A DNA stretch of 64,000 nucleotides from Vibrio maritimus (GCF_021441885.1 NZ_CP090438.1:3348001-3412000); one strand, 5' to 3'; positions 18,610-35,066 are shown, numbered from the stretch's first letter. Translations and numbers: made by a program. The notes: generated from the sequence alone by a model not told the origin.

Positions 18610-20238
18610 ATGACCGTTATGGACATTAACAAGGCTGCACAAATCGATCTTACCAAGTACGGAATCACTGGCGTAACTGACATCGTTCGCAACCCAAGCT
18701 ACGAACAGTTATTTGAAGAGGAAACTCGCGAAGGTCTGGAAGGCTACGAAAAAGGCGTAGTCACTGAGCTTGGCGCCGTTGCTGTAGATACGGGAATCTT
18801 TACTGGACGCTCTCCTAAAGACAAATTTATCGTTAAAGACGCTACAACAGAAGAACACATGTGGTGGACAAACGATAAAGTCAAAAACGACAACAAACCT
18901 ATGTCCCAAGAGGCATGGAATGACCTTAAAACGCTTGTCACTGGTCAACTATCCAATAAACGTCTATTCGTGATCGACGGATTCTGCGGTACCAACCCAG
19001 ATACACGTCTATGTATCCGAATCATCACAGAAGTCGCTTGGCAGGCTCACTTCGTGAAAAACATGTTCATTCGTCCAACCGAAGAAGAACTCGCAACCTT
19101 CGAGCCAGACTTCGTGGTTATGAATGGTGCGAAGTGCACTAACCAGAAATGGCAAGAGCACGGTTTGAATTCTGAAAACTTCACAGCATTTAACCTAACC
19201 GAAAGAATGCAGCTTATCGGCGGAACATGGTACGGCGGCGAGATGAAGAAAGGTATGTTCGCAATGATGAACTACTTCTTGCCACTGCGTGATATTGCAT
19301 CGATGCACTGTTCTGCCAACATGGGTCAAGAAGGCGACGTTGCTATCTTCTTCGGCTTGTCAGGCACCGGTAAGACAACACTTTCAACCGATCCTAAACG
19401 TGCACTTATCGGTGACGATGAGCACGGTTGGGATGACGATGGTGTGTTTAACTTCGAAGGCGGTTGCTACGCGAAAACAATCAACCTATCTAAAGAAGCT
19501 GAGCCAGACATCTATAACGCTATCCGCCGCGATGCGTTGCTAGAGAACGTAACGGTTCGCAATGACGGCTCTATCGATTTTGATGACGGCTCGAAGACAG
19601 AGAACACCCGTGTTTCTTATCCACTTCACCACATCGAGAATATCGTTAAGCCGGTATCAAAAGGTGGTCATGCGAATAAAGTGATCTTCCTTTCTGCTGA
19701 TGCATTCGGCGTACTACCTCCGGTTTCTAAACTGACGCCAGAGCAAACCAAGTACCACTTCCTATCAGGCTTCACTGCGAAACTAGCCGGTACTGAGCGT
19801 GGTATTACAGAGCCAACACCAACCTTCTCTGCTTGTTTCGGTGCGGCGTTCTTGACACTTCACCCAACTAAGTACGCGGAAGTGTTAGTTAAACGCATGG
19901 AAGCTGCAGGTGCTGAAGCTTACTTGGTTAACACTGGTTGGAATGGCACAGGCAAACGTATCTCTATCCAAGATACACGTGGCATTATCGATGCGATCCT
20001 AGATGGCTCTATCGAGAAAGCAGAAACCAAGAACATCCCTGTATTCAACCTAGAAGTTCCGACTTCACTTCCAGGTGTCGACCCTGCGATCCTAGATCCT
20101 CGTGAAACTTACGTTGACCCGCTTCAGTGGGAAAGCAAAGCAGCAGATCTTGCACAGCGCTTTATCAACAACTTCGATAAGTACACGGATAACGACGAAG
20201 GTAAGTCATTGGTAGCAGCGGGTCCTCAGCTCGACTAA
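18610..20238 (+). CDS. pckA: Phosphoenolpyruvate carboxykinase (ATP)
   Basis: Converts oxaloacetate and ATP to phosphoenolpyruvate in gluconeogenesis. The 542-aa protein has the P-loop GLSGTGKTT (249-257), the metal-binding DDEHGW segment (269-274) and the family marker region around MHCSANMG (232-239). AAGGAG lies 9 bases upstream of the ATG at 18610. It is monocistronic, with a terminator directly after. Confidence 0.97.
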   Translation: MTVMDINKAAQIDLTKYGITGVTDIVRNPSYEQLFEEETREGLEGYEKGVVTELGAVAVDTGIFTGRSPKDKFIVKDATTEEHMWWTNDKVKNDNKPMSQEAWNDLKTLVTGQLSNKRLFVIDGFCGTNPDTRLCIRIITEVAWQAHFVKNMFIRPTEEELATFEPDFVVMNGAKCTNQKWQEHGLNSENFTAFNLTERMQLIGGTWYGGEMKKGMFAMMNYFLPLRDIASMHCSANMGQEGDVAIFFGLSGTGKTTLSTDPKRALIGDDEHGWDDDGVFNFEGGCYAKTINLSKEAEPDIYNAIRRDALLENVTVRNDGSIDFDDGSKTENTRVSYPLHHIENIVKPVSKGGHANKVIFLSADAFGVLPPVSKLTPEQTKYHFLSGFTAKLAGTERGITEPTPTFSACFGAAFLTLHPTKYAEVLVKRMEAAGAEAYLVNTGWNGTGKRISIQDTRGIIDAILDGSIEKAETKNIPVFNLEVPTSLPGVDPAILDPRETYVDPLQWESKAADLAQRFINNFDKYTDNDEGKSLVAAGPQLD

Positions 20239-20269
20239 TACTTGGATAGATATCCAACTTTTTAATACC

Positions 20270-20296
20270 AGCCCCTCAATTTGAGGGGCTTTTTTG
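20270..20296 (+). terminator. Intrinsic terminator after pckA
   Basis: Stem AGCCCCTCA / TGAGGGGCT with loop ATT and six T. Confidence 0.9.
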
Positions 20297-20332
20297 CGCT
20301 ATACGCGCTAAATTATTGTTTATGTTGAAAGC

Positions 20333-22240
20333 TTGGACATACGTTTCGTGGTAAGAAAGATTGTTGCGCTGTTTGTCGCCGTATTGGCACTGGGTCTACT
20401 GACCATATTGATCGTGTTCGGTTTACTGCATACCCAATATGCAAAACCGATGGTGATCTATACCCTAGATAAAGGACTCGGCATTCACGTTAAAAGCGAA
20501 TCGATTCAATACCATTATCCAAATCAGGTCATTTTCCAGAACGCTCGATTTGAGCTTCCTGATCAGCAGCCTGTGGAAGTCGCTGAGCTTTCCGTCTGGC
20601 TATCTACTCAGCTCTCTACCAAACAGCCGATCACTATTCATGAGCTCTTGATCGACGGCGCATCATTATCCGCATCGCAGACACCATCAATAACGCTGCT
20701 AAAACAATGGCAGATCGAGAATATCGCACTCGATCATATTGATTACAGCCATGGCGAGATGATCATCAACGATCTTCGACTACAGCTAACCGGCATCGAG
20801 TTTGGCGATAGTGTCATAACCAGCAAAGGAAACGTGCAGCTTCAAGCCTCTCAGTTCTACTATCAAGGCTCTTCGCTGCGAAACCTATTAGTCGATGGGG
20901 AGTTGGATGGCGATAACAGCAAAATACTCGGTGCCTCGTTTACATGGAATAAATCCAGTATCTCGACACAAGCACAAATACAAAATGGACGTTGGTCACT
21001 GGTCAATACCACAATAGATCGATTGGACTTAGATGCCACAGCCCAAGATGATCCATTACTTTCAATTCTTAAGGAGCACGTGGGTCATATCAATAGCTTA
21101 GATATTCTCAACTCAACGCTAAGCAATCATGATATGACCGTCGACAACATCAGCGCTTCTTTAGAGAATATTGATTTGGATAAATCGCTTTGGAAACAAT
21201 CCGAAGCCTATATCTCTGTTGATGCAGACCAACTCATATGGCGCGGCTTTGAGTTCATCGAACCAACTCTAGAGGTTTACGCAAATGAAGAGCGAATAGA
21301 GGTTGCGGACCTCGATACCCAACTAGAGCAGGGTCGCATCCAGCTTTCCGGCTACTTGAAGCCCAATGAAATAAAGCTCGATAAACTTGAAGTAGATGGC
21401 GTTAAATACATTCAAGAGGGAGACAAACCTTCTCTATTAGACCTGTTTGCAGATGTGAGCATTGATGATCTCAAATCCGTCGCCATTGATCGCGTTGCTA
21501 TCAACCGCTCACAATGGATTCAGCTTTCGACAAAGCCATTTTGGCAAGTCACTGGATTTAATATGGAAGCTTCTGACTTACTGCTAAAAAGAGACTATCA
21601 ATGGGGACTCTGGCAAGGCAAAGCAACAGCATCGGCTAATAGCGCCAGTATTGATAAGATACTTGCTAACCAGGTCATCATGGAGACAGAAAGCAAAGAA
21701 GGAAAATGGCAGTTAAACCGTCTCTTCATCCCATTCGAGCAAGGCTACTTTACCTCGACGGCAAGTTTAGATTTTGGTGCACCGAGTCAGCCTCTCGCAC
21801 TTAATGCGAAAGCATTTTCCCTCCCTCTCGCATTGACGCAGTACTTGTTTGATTCTGATGACATTCAACTGACAGGTACCGCGGATTTAGACCTCGATAT
21901 CAGCGCCCTTATCGCAGATAACCTCTCTCTTTCACAGACGCTGTCAGGTAGCCTAAGCAGTAGCTTTTACAACACTGAAATCCAAACCCGACATTCGGAG
22001 CAGCCTCAAGCACTGGAGGTTACGCCCCTCAAGATGACGGCTGACAGAGGGGTAATAGAGTTGGAGTCTCTAGAAATATCTGGGGGGGACATTGAGGGCT
22101 CTGCGGGCGATTCAATAGACCTTCATTCCCAGTCGATGCAAGCGGTCACCATTAAGTTAACCGAGACTTGCAAGGCCGAATACGAACTACACATTCTGAC
22201 CGGAGAGGTGGTCTCCTCTCCTTTAGACGCCTGTCCTTAA
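20333..22240 (+). CDS. AsmA-family inner membrane-anchored protein
   Basis: The 635-aa protein has one N-terminal membrane segment (about residues 8-33) and a long periplasmic part rich in beta structure. The C-terminal region resembles the AsmA repeat-like domain (FYNTEIQTRHSE, GVIELESLEISGGDIEGSA). AsmA-like proteins take part in lipid transport and outer membrane homeostasis; the substrate here is unknown. The start is uncertain: TTG at 20333 or GTG at 20348, neither with a strong ribosome binding site. It lies downstream of pckA but beyond its terminator. Confidence 0.82.
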   Translation: MDIRFVVRKIVALFVAVLALGLLTILIVFGLLHTQYAKPMVIYTLDKGLGIHVKSESIQYHYPNQVIFQNARFELPDQQPVEVAELSVWLSTQLSTKQPITIHELLIDGASLSASQTPSITLLKQWQIENIALDHIDYSHGEMIINDLRLQLTGIEFGDSVITSKGNVQLQASQFYYQGSSLRNLLVDGELDGDNSKILGASFTWNKSSISTQAQIQNGRWSLVNTTIDRLDLDATAQDDPLLSILKEHVGHINSLDILNSTLSNHDMTVDNISASLENIDLDKSLWKQSEAYISVDADQLIWRGFEFIEPTLEVYANEERIEVADLDTQLEQGRIQLSGYLKPNEIKLDKLEVDGVKYIQEGDKPSLLDLFADVSIDDLKSVAIDRVAINRSQWIQLSTKPFWQVTGFNMEASDLLLKRDYQWGLWQGKATASANSASIDKILANQVIMETESKEGKWQLNRLFIPFEQGYFTSTASLDFGAPSQPLALNAKAFSLPLALTQYLFDSDDIQLTGTADLDLDISALIADNLSLSQTLSGSLSSSFYNTEIQTRHSEQPQALEVTPLKMTADRGVIELESLEISGGDIEGSAGDSIDLHSQSMQAVTIKLTETCKAEYELHILTGEVVSSPLDACP

Positions 22241-22242
22241 AC

Positions 22243-22272
22243 AAAACCCCTATCTATAAGATAGGGGTTTTT
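22243..22272. terminator. Bidirectional terminator between the AsmA-like gene and the yiiD-like gene
   Basis: Stem AAAACCCCTATCT / ATAGGGGTTTT between convergent genes, with T-runs on both strands. Confidence 0.85.
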
Positions 22273-22275
22273 CTA

Positions 22276-23196
22276 TTAGCTCGATAGCAGCTTGTCTTGG
22301 TAGTTGGGTAACAGCATATAGGTCCCAACGAACTCCACCGCGGGGCTATCACCACTATAGATGGTGACATTGATGACGATACGTGCCTTCTTACCTGCCG
22401 CAAGCCTATCCAAGTCACCACTAATTCCATCAAGAGACGTAACAGAAACCGGACTAGACTCCACTGGGTGTTTGTAGCGAATTCGACTGTCTGCCAGAAC
22501 AATATCGGCAACCAATCCGCGCTCACGCATAAGCAGCCACGTCATTCCCCAGCCAGTTAAGGTCGCTAGAGTAAATGCCGAACCGGCAAACATAGTGTTA
22601 TGAGGGTTCAGATTAGGGTTCAATTGGGCACTGCACTCAAAGCGATAGCCCGTGTATTGATTAATCTTAATGCCCATCTTGTCACTGATTGGGATCTGTT
22701 GTTCCCAGCGGTCTTGCAACTCGGCGCACCATTCCGGACGTCGTAACACTTTTGCAAGCGGGTCAAGTTGTTTGACCATCTGTTGGTGACGAACCGGGCC
22801 CTTCTGATCGTTGAGCTCTCCCTGACTACTAAACCCATTGGTTTCGTAAAAGGAGATAGCATCCTCTCGAGCGTTACAAACAAGTCTCTTAACGCCCTCT
22901 TGACGAGCAAAAGACTCTAGAGCAACGAGTACTAAAGACCCCATACCCTTGTTACGGCGGCTATTTTTAACCGCCATATAACGGATCTGACCTTCGTTGT
23001 CTGGGGTAATGTACAAGCGACCGATTGCCATGGGTCTTCCTCGACCATCGACAATCATACGGTGATGACTCATTTCATCATACTCATCGCGCTCCGAACC
23101 CACAGGCAAACGCCACGGTTCTCGCAGCATTTGCCAACGGAAGTGGTAATACTTGGCGAGTTGATTCTCAGTCTTTGGAGTAATGAGTTTAAACAT
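22276..23196 (-). CDS. Bifunctional GNAT acetyltransferase / hotdog thioesterase-like protein (YiiD family)
   Basis: The 306-aa protein has an N-terminal GNAT domain (about 1-145; acetyl-CoA loop around SRRNKGMGSLV). A C-terminal hotdog domain of the YiiD_C thioesterase-like type follows (about 160-300; NPHNTMFAGSAFTLATLTGW). E. coli YiiD has the same two-domain layout and the same yihY-dtd-yiiD order, and has been linked to fatty acid synthesis initiation. An acyl-CoA/acyl-ACP role is therefore likely but not proven here. Confidence 0.88.
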   Translation of the reverse strand: MFKLITPKTENQLAKYYHFRWQMLREPWRLPVGSERDEYDEMSHHRMIVDGRGRPMAIGRLYITPDNEGQIRYMAVKNSRRNKGMGSLVLVALESFARQEGVKRLVCNAREDAISFYETNGFSSQGELNDQKGPVRHQQMVKQLDPLAKVLRRPEWCAELQDRWEQQIPISDKMGIKINQYTGYRFECSAQLNPNLNPHNTMFAGSAFTLATLTGWGMTWLLMRERGLVADIVLADSRIRYKHPVESSPVSVTSLDGISGDLDRLAAGKKARIVINVTIYSGDSPAVEFVGTYMLLPNYQDKLLSS

Positions 23197-23234
23197 AGAT
23201 ATCCTTTCGCATGTAAACCTAAAGCGTTACTCGT

Positions 23235-23669
23235 TTATACCTGCAACCAAAAAGTTACGGGACCATCATTCACTAGAGACACCTTCATATCCGCGGCAAA
23301 TTGACCACGCTCTGTAGGGAGTATCTCTAGGCAACGATCCGAAAAATAGTCGTAAAGGCGCTCCGCATCAGTTGGATGCGCACCTCTTGAGAAGCCCGCT
23401 CGAGTACCTTTCTTTGTATCGGCTGGAAGCGTAAATTGCGATACCACTAAGACGCTACCACCAACATCCTTCACACTCAGATTCATCTTGCCGGCGTCAT
23501 CTTCAAAAACACGGTAAGTGGTGACACGCTCAACTAGGCGCTTCGCCTTAGCTTCGTCATCTTCCTTCTCTACGCCAAGTAGCACTAATAAGCCCTTGCC
23601 GATCTCACCAACTACTTCGCCGTCTACTTTGACAGAGGACTCACTCACTCTCTGTATCAGTGCTATCAC
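23235..23669 (-). CDS. dtd: D-aminoacyl-tRNA deacylase
   Basis: Dtd removes D-amino acids (and glycine from tRNA-Ala) mischarged onto tRNA. The 144-aa protein has both active-site motifs, SQFTLP (77-82) and NDGPVTF (134-140, containing the cross-subunit Gly-Pro). It starts at GTG (23667-23669) inside the end of yihY, a 29-bp overlap that suggests coupled translation. Confidence 0.95.
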   Translation of the reverse strand: MIALIQRVSESSVKVDGEVVGEIGKGLLVLLGVEKEDDEAKAKRLVERVTTYRVFEDDAGKMNLSVKDVGGSVLVVSQFTLPADTKKGTRAGFSRGAHPTDAERLYDYFSDRCLEILPTERGQFAADMKVSLVNDGPVTFWLQV

Positions 23670-24582
23670 TTAGTCGTTCCTTATTGGTGAATTCTTTTTG
23701 ATTGGCTGTCGATTGTAACATGGTGCACTTTGGTCGCCAGTGTTCTTTCTCTCCAAGTGCTGCGGTAAACTCAGCACCAATTAGCACGATGAACCAGCAC
23801 AGATAGATCCACAAAAACAGGATTGGAATTGCCGCAATGGCCCCATAGATAAGCTGATATGACGGAAACTGAGTAATGTAATATGCGAAGCCCTTCTTAC
23901 TGATTTCAAACAGCAGCGTGGCAATCACAGCACCTATTAAGGCATGACTTAGATAGACCTTTTTATTCGGTACCAACATGTAAAGCCCGGTAAATGCTAA
24001 CATCGCTAAGAACGCAGGGAGCCAGTTAATGAAGAAGCTAAACGCTCCACTTAGGATTTGGTGTTCAAGTATCTTTAATGACGTAACATAGGAGGTACCA
24101 ACAATACTGGCACCCACCAAAATAGGCCCAAGAGTCAGAATCATCCAATACATCGAGAATGAAAATACCCGGCGACGTTTCTTTTTGACTCGCCAGATAT
24201 AGTTAAGGTTGTTATCGATATTGGAGATAAGCGTCACTGCAGCGACAAACAAAAACGCACTACCAATCGCCGTCATCCTTCCGGTATTAGAGACGAATTC
24301 AGTTAATGCACCATAGACCGCATCCCCGGCTGCTGGTACAAAATGTTGAATAATGAAGTTCTGTAGTGTCTCGCCAACATTAGCAAAGATAGGAAAAGAC
24401 GATAGTACCGACAGCAATACCGTCAGCATAGGAACGATAGAAAGCAGGGTAATATAAGCAAGATAACCCGCATTCACGTTGACCCTATCGTGAGCCATGC
24501 GCTGCACGAGATAGCGAACAAAGCTTACTAAGATAGAGATTGGCTGAATAAATTGTTGGGGGATTTTGTCGCGCATGTTCAA
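23641..24582 (-). CDS. yihY: YihY/BrkB family inner membrane protein
   Basis: The 313-aa polytopic protein has about six membrane segments. It contains the family signature region around GYLAYITLLSIVPMLTVL and the FLWIYLCWFIVLIGAEF segment near the C-terminus. It was once called RNase BN in error; its transport or structural function is unknown. It sits in a minus-strand cluster AAA-yihY-dtd-yiiD. Confidence 0.92.
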   Translation of the reverse strand: MNMRDKIPQQFIQPISILVSFVRYLVQRMAHDRVNVNAGYLAYITLLSIVPMLTVLLSVLSSFPIFANVGETLQNFIIQHFVPAAGDAVYGALTEFVSNTGRMTAIGSAFLFVAAVTLISNIDNNLNYIWRVKKKRRRVFSFSMYWMILTLGPILVGASIVGTSYVTSLKILEHQILSGAFSFFINWLPAFLAMLAFTGLYMLVPNKKVYLSHALIGAVIATLLFEISKKGFAYYITQFPSYQLIYGAIAAIPILFLWIYLCWFIVLIGAEFTAALGEKEHWRPKCTMLQSTANQKEFTNKERLSDSTDTESE

Positions 24583-24583
24583 T

Positions 24584-25168
24584 CTAGCACTCCTTGCTAA
24601 CTTGTGTTGCGATAACGTCAGTTGTGAGCTGATTCTTACACTGATTCAAAACAAACTCGACTCGCTTAGCTACTGACATTAAAGGGACATCAACAACTCT
24701 ATATCCCAAGCTTTGATAAGTGTCGCAAAGTGATTCGTGAATACTCAGAGCTTCTTCGAAGGGATACGGGCGTACATCGTCTTGGACATAGGTCTCTAGA
24801 GTAGGCTTACAAAACAGGACGATCTTTTGATAACCATTAGCTGCCTCGCTGCCAATAGTTTCTGACACCGGTAAGTCTCCAAATGATAGATAGGCGCAGA
24901 CATCAGGAATGGCACGGTCAACAAAGCTTAGTTGTTCAGACAGCTGTGCTTTGTTTCGCTGATCCAGCATTTGCTCAAAACACATATCCGCAAATAACCC
25001 AAGCTGCTGCCAAGGCAATACGCCACCTTCAAGCTTAGACTGCTCTTCTATGAGTAATCGCGGGATCTCTGGATATACGTCGTAGCCTTCGTTTCCTAAA
25101 GCCTCTAAAAGCGTTGTTTTTCCTGATCCAGGACCACCTGAGATAATAAAGGGTAATGTCGCACTCAT
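24584..25168 (-). CDS. P-loop AAA_28-type ATPase/kinase-like protein
   Basis: The 194-aa protein has Walker A GGPGSGKTT (11-19). Further family features are the EIPR motif following the first strand and the FVDRAIPDVCAYLSF segment (about residues 82-96), typical of AAA_28 (NadR kinase-like) proteins. Substrate unknown. It ends one base before the yihY start and so probably shares its transcript. Upstream lies a 115-bp gap before the rRNA terminator. Confidence 0.85.
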   Translation of the reverse strand: MSATLPFIISGGPGSGKTTLLEALGNEGYDVYPEIPRLLIEEQSKLEGGVLPWQQLGLFADMCFEQMLDQRNKAQLSEQLSFVDRAIPDVCAYLSFGDLPVSETIGSEAANGYQKIVLFCKPTLETYVQDDVRPYPFEEALSIHESLCDTYQSLGYRVVDVPLMSVAKRVEFVLNQCKNQLTTDVIATQVSKEC

Positions 25169-25283
25169 AATACATAGCTAATTCAGTAACATGATTAAAG
25201 TTTAACTTAAACCGTCAAGGTATAGTGAGTCAGAGTTGAAATAGTAGGGGAGTAATTGAATAAATAAGAAAATATGCGGATAC

Positions 25284-25311
25284 AAAAACGCCCCAGCAGA
25301 TGCTGAGGCGT
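25284..25311 (-). terminator. Final rRNA operon terminator
   Basis: On the minus strand: stem ACGCC(T)CAGC / GCTGGGGCGT with a short loop, followed by TTTTTG. It is the last of three near-identical hairpins. Confidence 0.85.
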
Positions 25312-25323
25312 GGAAATAAAGCT

Positions 25324-25458
25324 TGGCGATGTCCTACTCTCACGTGGGCGGTGCGGCGATCCGCAAGACACACTCTACCTTTTAAGCAAAACATTAGTAT
25401 GATCATACGCTAGATACGAAAACGCCCCAGCTTTTGCTGAGGCGTGGAAATTAAAGTC
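25324..25458 (-). repeat. Degenerate 5S/terminator module, distal copy (135 bp)
   Basis: The bases 25324-25379 match the 3' part of 5S rRNA (GTGAGAGTAGGACATCGCCA on the minus strand), but the apical helix is replaced by a different hairpin (TGCGG-ATCG-CCGCA). The 5' half of 5S is missing. The unit then carries an unrelated stretch with a GTATGATCATAC palindrome and a terminator hairpin at 25419-25445. It is nearly identical to 25459-25592. Confidence 0.85.
25419..25445 (-). terminator. rRNA-type terminator hairpin inside distal 5S-like module
   Basis: Minus strand: ACGCCTCAGC-AAAA-GCTGGGGCGT followed by TTTT. Confidence 0.8.
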
Positions 25459-25592
25459 TGGCGATGTCCTACTCTCACGTGGGCGGTGCGGCGATCCGCA
25501 AGACACACTCTACCTTTTAAGCAAAACATTAGTATGATCATACGCTAGATACGAAAACGCCCCAGCTTTTGCTGAGGCGTGGAATTTAAGCT
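25459..25592 (-). repeat. Degenerate 5S/terminator module, proximal copy (134 bp)
   Basis: Same composition as 25324-25458: 5S 3'-end match at 25459-25514, replaced apical hairpin, palindrome and terminator at 25554-25580. The two units differ only in the last dozen bases. Confidence 0.85.
25554..25580 (-). terminator. First terminator after the last 5S gene
   Basis: Minus strand hairpin ACGCCTCAGC-AAAA-GCTGGGGCGT with TTTT, 8 bases after the 3' end of the last complete 5S gene. Confidence 0.85.
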
Positions 25593-25707
25593 TGGCGATG
25601 TCCTACTCTCACATGGGGAAGCCCCACACTACCATCGGCGCTATTGCGTTTCACTTCTGAGTTCGGCATGGAATCAGGTGGGTCCACAATGCTATGGTCG
25701 CCAAACA
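25588..25707 (-). rRNA. rrf: 5S rRNA (after tRNA-Thr)
   Basis: Complete 120-nt 5S gene. It differs from the other copies at a few positions (for example TGTTTGGCGACC at the 5' end with a matching AAGCTT 3' end) and keeps all helices. Confidence 0.96.
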
Positions 25708-25752
25708 AAATCTTGCTTGGTGCACCTTGCTCTGCAAGATGACTCTAAATAC

Positions 25753-25828
<76 letters not shown>

Positions 25829-25850
25829 ATAGTGGTTGTCCTTCAGGACT

Positions 25851-25877
25851 AAAAAAGCCCGTCTTTTCAAACGGGCT
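25851..25877 (-). terminator. Hairpin between 5S and tRNA-Thr
   Basis: Minus strand stem AGCCCGT / ACGGGCT followed by TTTTTT. It looks like a normal intrinsic terminator yet lies upstream of tRNA-Thr and a further 5S gene, so those must be reached by readthrough or rRNA antitermination. Confidence 0.75.
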
Positions 25878-25889
25878 CTTTAAAATTTA

Positions 25890-26009
25890 AAGCCTGGCGA
25901 TGTCCTACTCTCACATGGGGAAGCCCCACACTACCATCGGCGCTATTGCGTTTCACTTCTGAGTTCGGCATGGAGTCAGGTGGGTCCACAACGCTATGGT
26001 CGCCAAGCA
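25890..26009 (-). rRNA. rrf: 5S rRNA (third rRNA operon)
   Basis: Complete 120-nt 5S gene, TGCTTGGCG at the 5' end and GCCAGGCTT at the 3' end. Confidence 0.97.
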
Positions 26010-26136
26010 AATTCTGCTTTGGTCTTCAGCTTTTCAAAAAAGCTAAAAGCCAAAATATCTGGAAAGCTGTTAATGCATTCTCATACACATTCAATTTGTT
26101 CTTGCTTTGAGTCCATCAAAACCCTTTGGGTGTTGT

Positions 26137-29023
<2,887 letters not shown>

Positions 29024-29216
29024 ATACAACCCCAAAGGGTCTTTGTTACGTAACCAAAGTTGTCTGCATTTTTATACATGTGCAGACTCGATTTTGCCGG
29101 ACTCAAATTCCAAGAACACTTGAATGTGTGTTGGTACCTAAATGATTAAATCATCTAGGATTTGAGAACTTTTAATTGAATAACATTAATCAAATGTTAT
29201 TCGTCAGCTTTCCAAA

Positions 29217-29229
29217 TTTTTAAAGAGCT
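29217..29229 (-). promoter_or_regulatory. Spacer boxA antitermination site (third operon)
   Basis: AGCTCTTTAAAAA on the minus strand, a boxA-like element between the tRNA genes and 23S; equivalent sites lie before the 23S of the other two operons. Confidence 0.65.
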
Positions 29230-29281
29230 TGATTCATAAAGAACCATTTTTAAATATTCTCAAAGAGAAAACACTTAAAGA

Positions 29282-29357
29282 TGGTGGAGCTAAGCAGGAT
29301 CGAACTGCTGACCTCCTGCGTGCAAGGCAGGCGCTCTCCCAGCTGAGCTATAGCCCC
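29282..29357 (-). tRNA. tRNA-Ala (anticodon TGC)
   Basis: 76 nt with encoded CCA; GGGGCTA acceptor, anticodon loop CTTGCAC. It lies in the 16S-23S spacer. Confidence 0.98.
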
Positions 29358-29399
29358 ATCAGTGTTTGATGCTTACCGCCAATCATCTGGGAGGAAGAT

Positions 29400-29476
29400 T
29401 GGTGGGTCTGAGTGGACTTGAACCACCGACCTCTCGCTTATCAGGCGAACGCTCTAACCACCTGAGCTACAGACCC
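29400..29476 (-). tRNA. tRNA-Ile (anticodon GAT)
   Basis: 77 nt with encoded CCA; GGGTCTG acceptor, anticodon loop CTGATAA. It lies in the 16S-23S spacer with tRNA-Ala. Confidence 0.98.
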
Positions 29477-29543
29477 AAGCATCGTCTTTAATTCATAAAC
29501 CTAATCAATCTGTGTGAACACTCATCGCAATAATCTATTCGTA

Positions 29544-31095
<1,552 letters not shown>

Positions 31096-31366
31096 AAAGT
31101 TTTGATTCCCTAAATAAATAGGGGAGGCTCAATGAATACTGAACATTCCCTTCGCTAATAAATAGCAAAAGTAATGTTTGAATTGACTGTGCTGAATCTT
31201 TCGATTCAATGGTCACTTCGTTTCATTGAAACCTAATTTGATACCGAGGTATCTAATTTGATTATCATCAACGAGTGCCCACACAGATTGATAGGTTTAT
31301 ATTGTTAAAGAGCAATTCTCTAAAAAGAGAGAGCTTTCAGTGCCTTAGCACTTAAGCAGGACGCGT
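31096..31366 (-). other. 16S leader of the third rRNA operon with RNase III stem
   Basis: Transcribed leader between promoter and 16S. The block 31271-31295 (CAATCTGTGTGGGCACTCGT on the minus strand) pairs with CGATGAGTGTTCACACAGATTG just after 16S to form the processing stem. boxA lies at 31302-31314. Confidence 0.75.
31302..31314 (-). promoter_or_regulatory. Leader boxA (third rRNA operon)
   Basis: TGCTCTTTAACAA on the minus strand, identical to the E. coli rrn boxA core. Confidence 0.85.
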
Positions 31367-31394
31367 ATAGTACGCTACTGACTCTGTAAGTCAA
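31367..31394 (-). promoter_or_regulatory. Promoter of the third rRNA operon (P2-like)
   Basis: TTGACT (31389-31394), 16-bp spacer, TACTAT (31367-31372) with a GC-rich discriminator. It lies about 100 bp downstream of the preceding 5S gene; I see no second P1-type promoter. Confidence 0.8.
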
Positions 31395-31496
31395 CATAAA
31401 ATTCTAAGTTTATTTAGAACTCTATGGTGACTTGCTTATCAAATAAGCAAAGTCGAACCTTTTGTCTTCACTTTTCAAAAAAGTGAAAATAAATAA

Positions 31497-31616
31497 GAGC
31501 CTGGCGATGTCCTACTCTCACATGGGGAAGCCCCACACTACCATCGGCGCTATTGCGTTTCACTTCTGAGTTCGGCATGGAGTCAGGTGGGTCCACAACG
31601 CTATGGTCGCCAAGCA
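31497..31616 (-). rRNA. rrf: 5S rRNA (second rRNA operon)
   Basis: Complete 120-nt 5S gene. It is followed on the minus strand by spacer hairpins and then directly by the promoter of the next operon, with no strong GC-rich terminator. Confidence 0.97.
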
Positions 31617-31740
31617 AATTCTGTTTTGCCTTCAGATTTTCTGAAAATCTGAAAACAATAAATCTGGAAAACTGATTTAAAAGTCTAAATACACATTCAA
31701 AGTTCTTGCTTTGAGTCCATCAAAACCCTTTGGGTGTTGT

Positions 31741-34628
<2,888 letters not shown>

Positions 34629-34990
34629 ATACAACCCCAAAGGGTCTTTCTATTTGTCTTCACTTTTGAAAAGTGAAAGCAAACGGTCAAACAACCAAAG
34701 TTGTCTGCATTTTTATACATGTGCAGACTCGATTTTGCCGGACTCAAATATGAATAGCTTTCGCTATTCCCAAGAACACTTGAATGTGTGTTGGTACCTA
34801 ATCAAAAGATTAGGATTTGAGAACTTTTAATTGAATAAGAATAATCAATTCTTATTCGTCAGCTTTCCAAATTTTTAAAGAGCAATGCAAACTTAATGCA
34901 TTTTCTAAAGAATCTCAGCGTCAAAAATCCCAACCACGTACGTTTTAATGAAGTGGTTTGGAAAATCTTAATCCAAAATTACTTAGAGAA

Positions 34991-35066
34991 TGGTGGGCGA
35001 TACCGGGCTCGAACCAGTGACCCCCTCCTTGTAAGGGAGGTGCTCTCCCAACTGAGCTAATCGCCC
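34991..35066 (-). tRNA. tRNA-Val (anticodon TAC)
   Basis: 76 nt with encoded CCA; GGGCGAT acceptor, anticodon loop CTTACAA. Confidence 0.98.
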
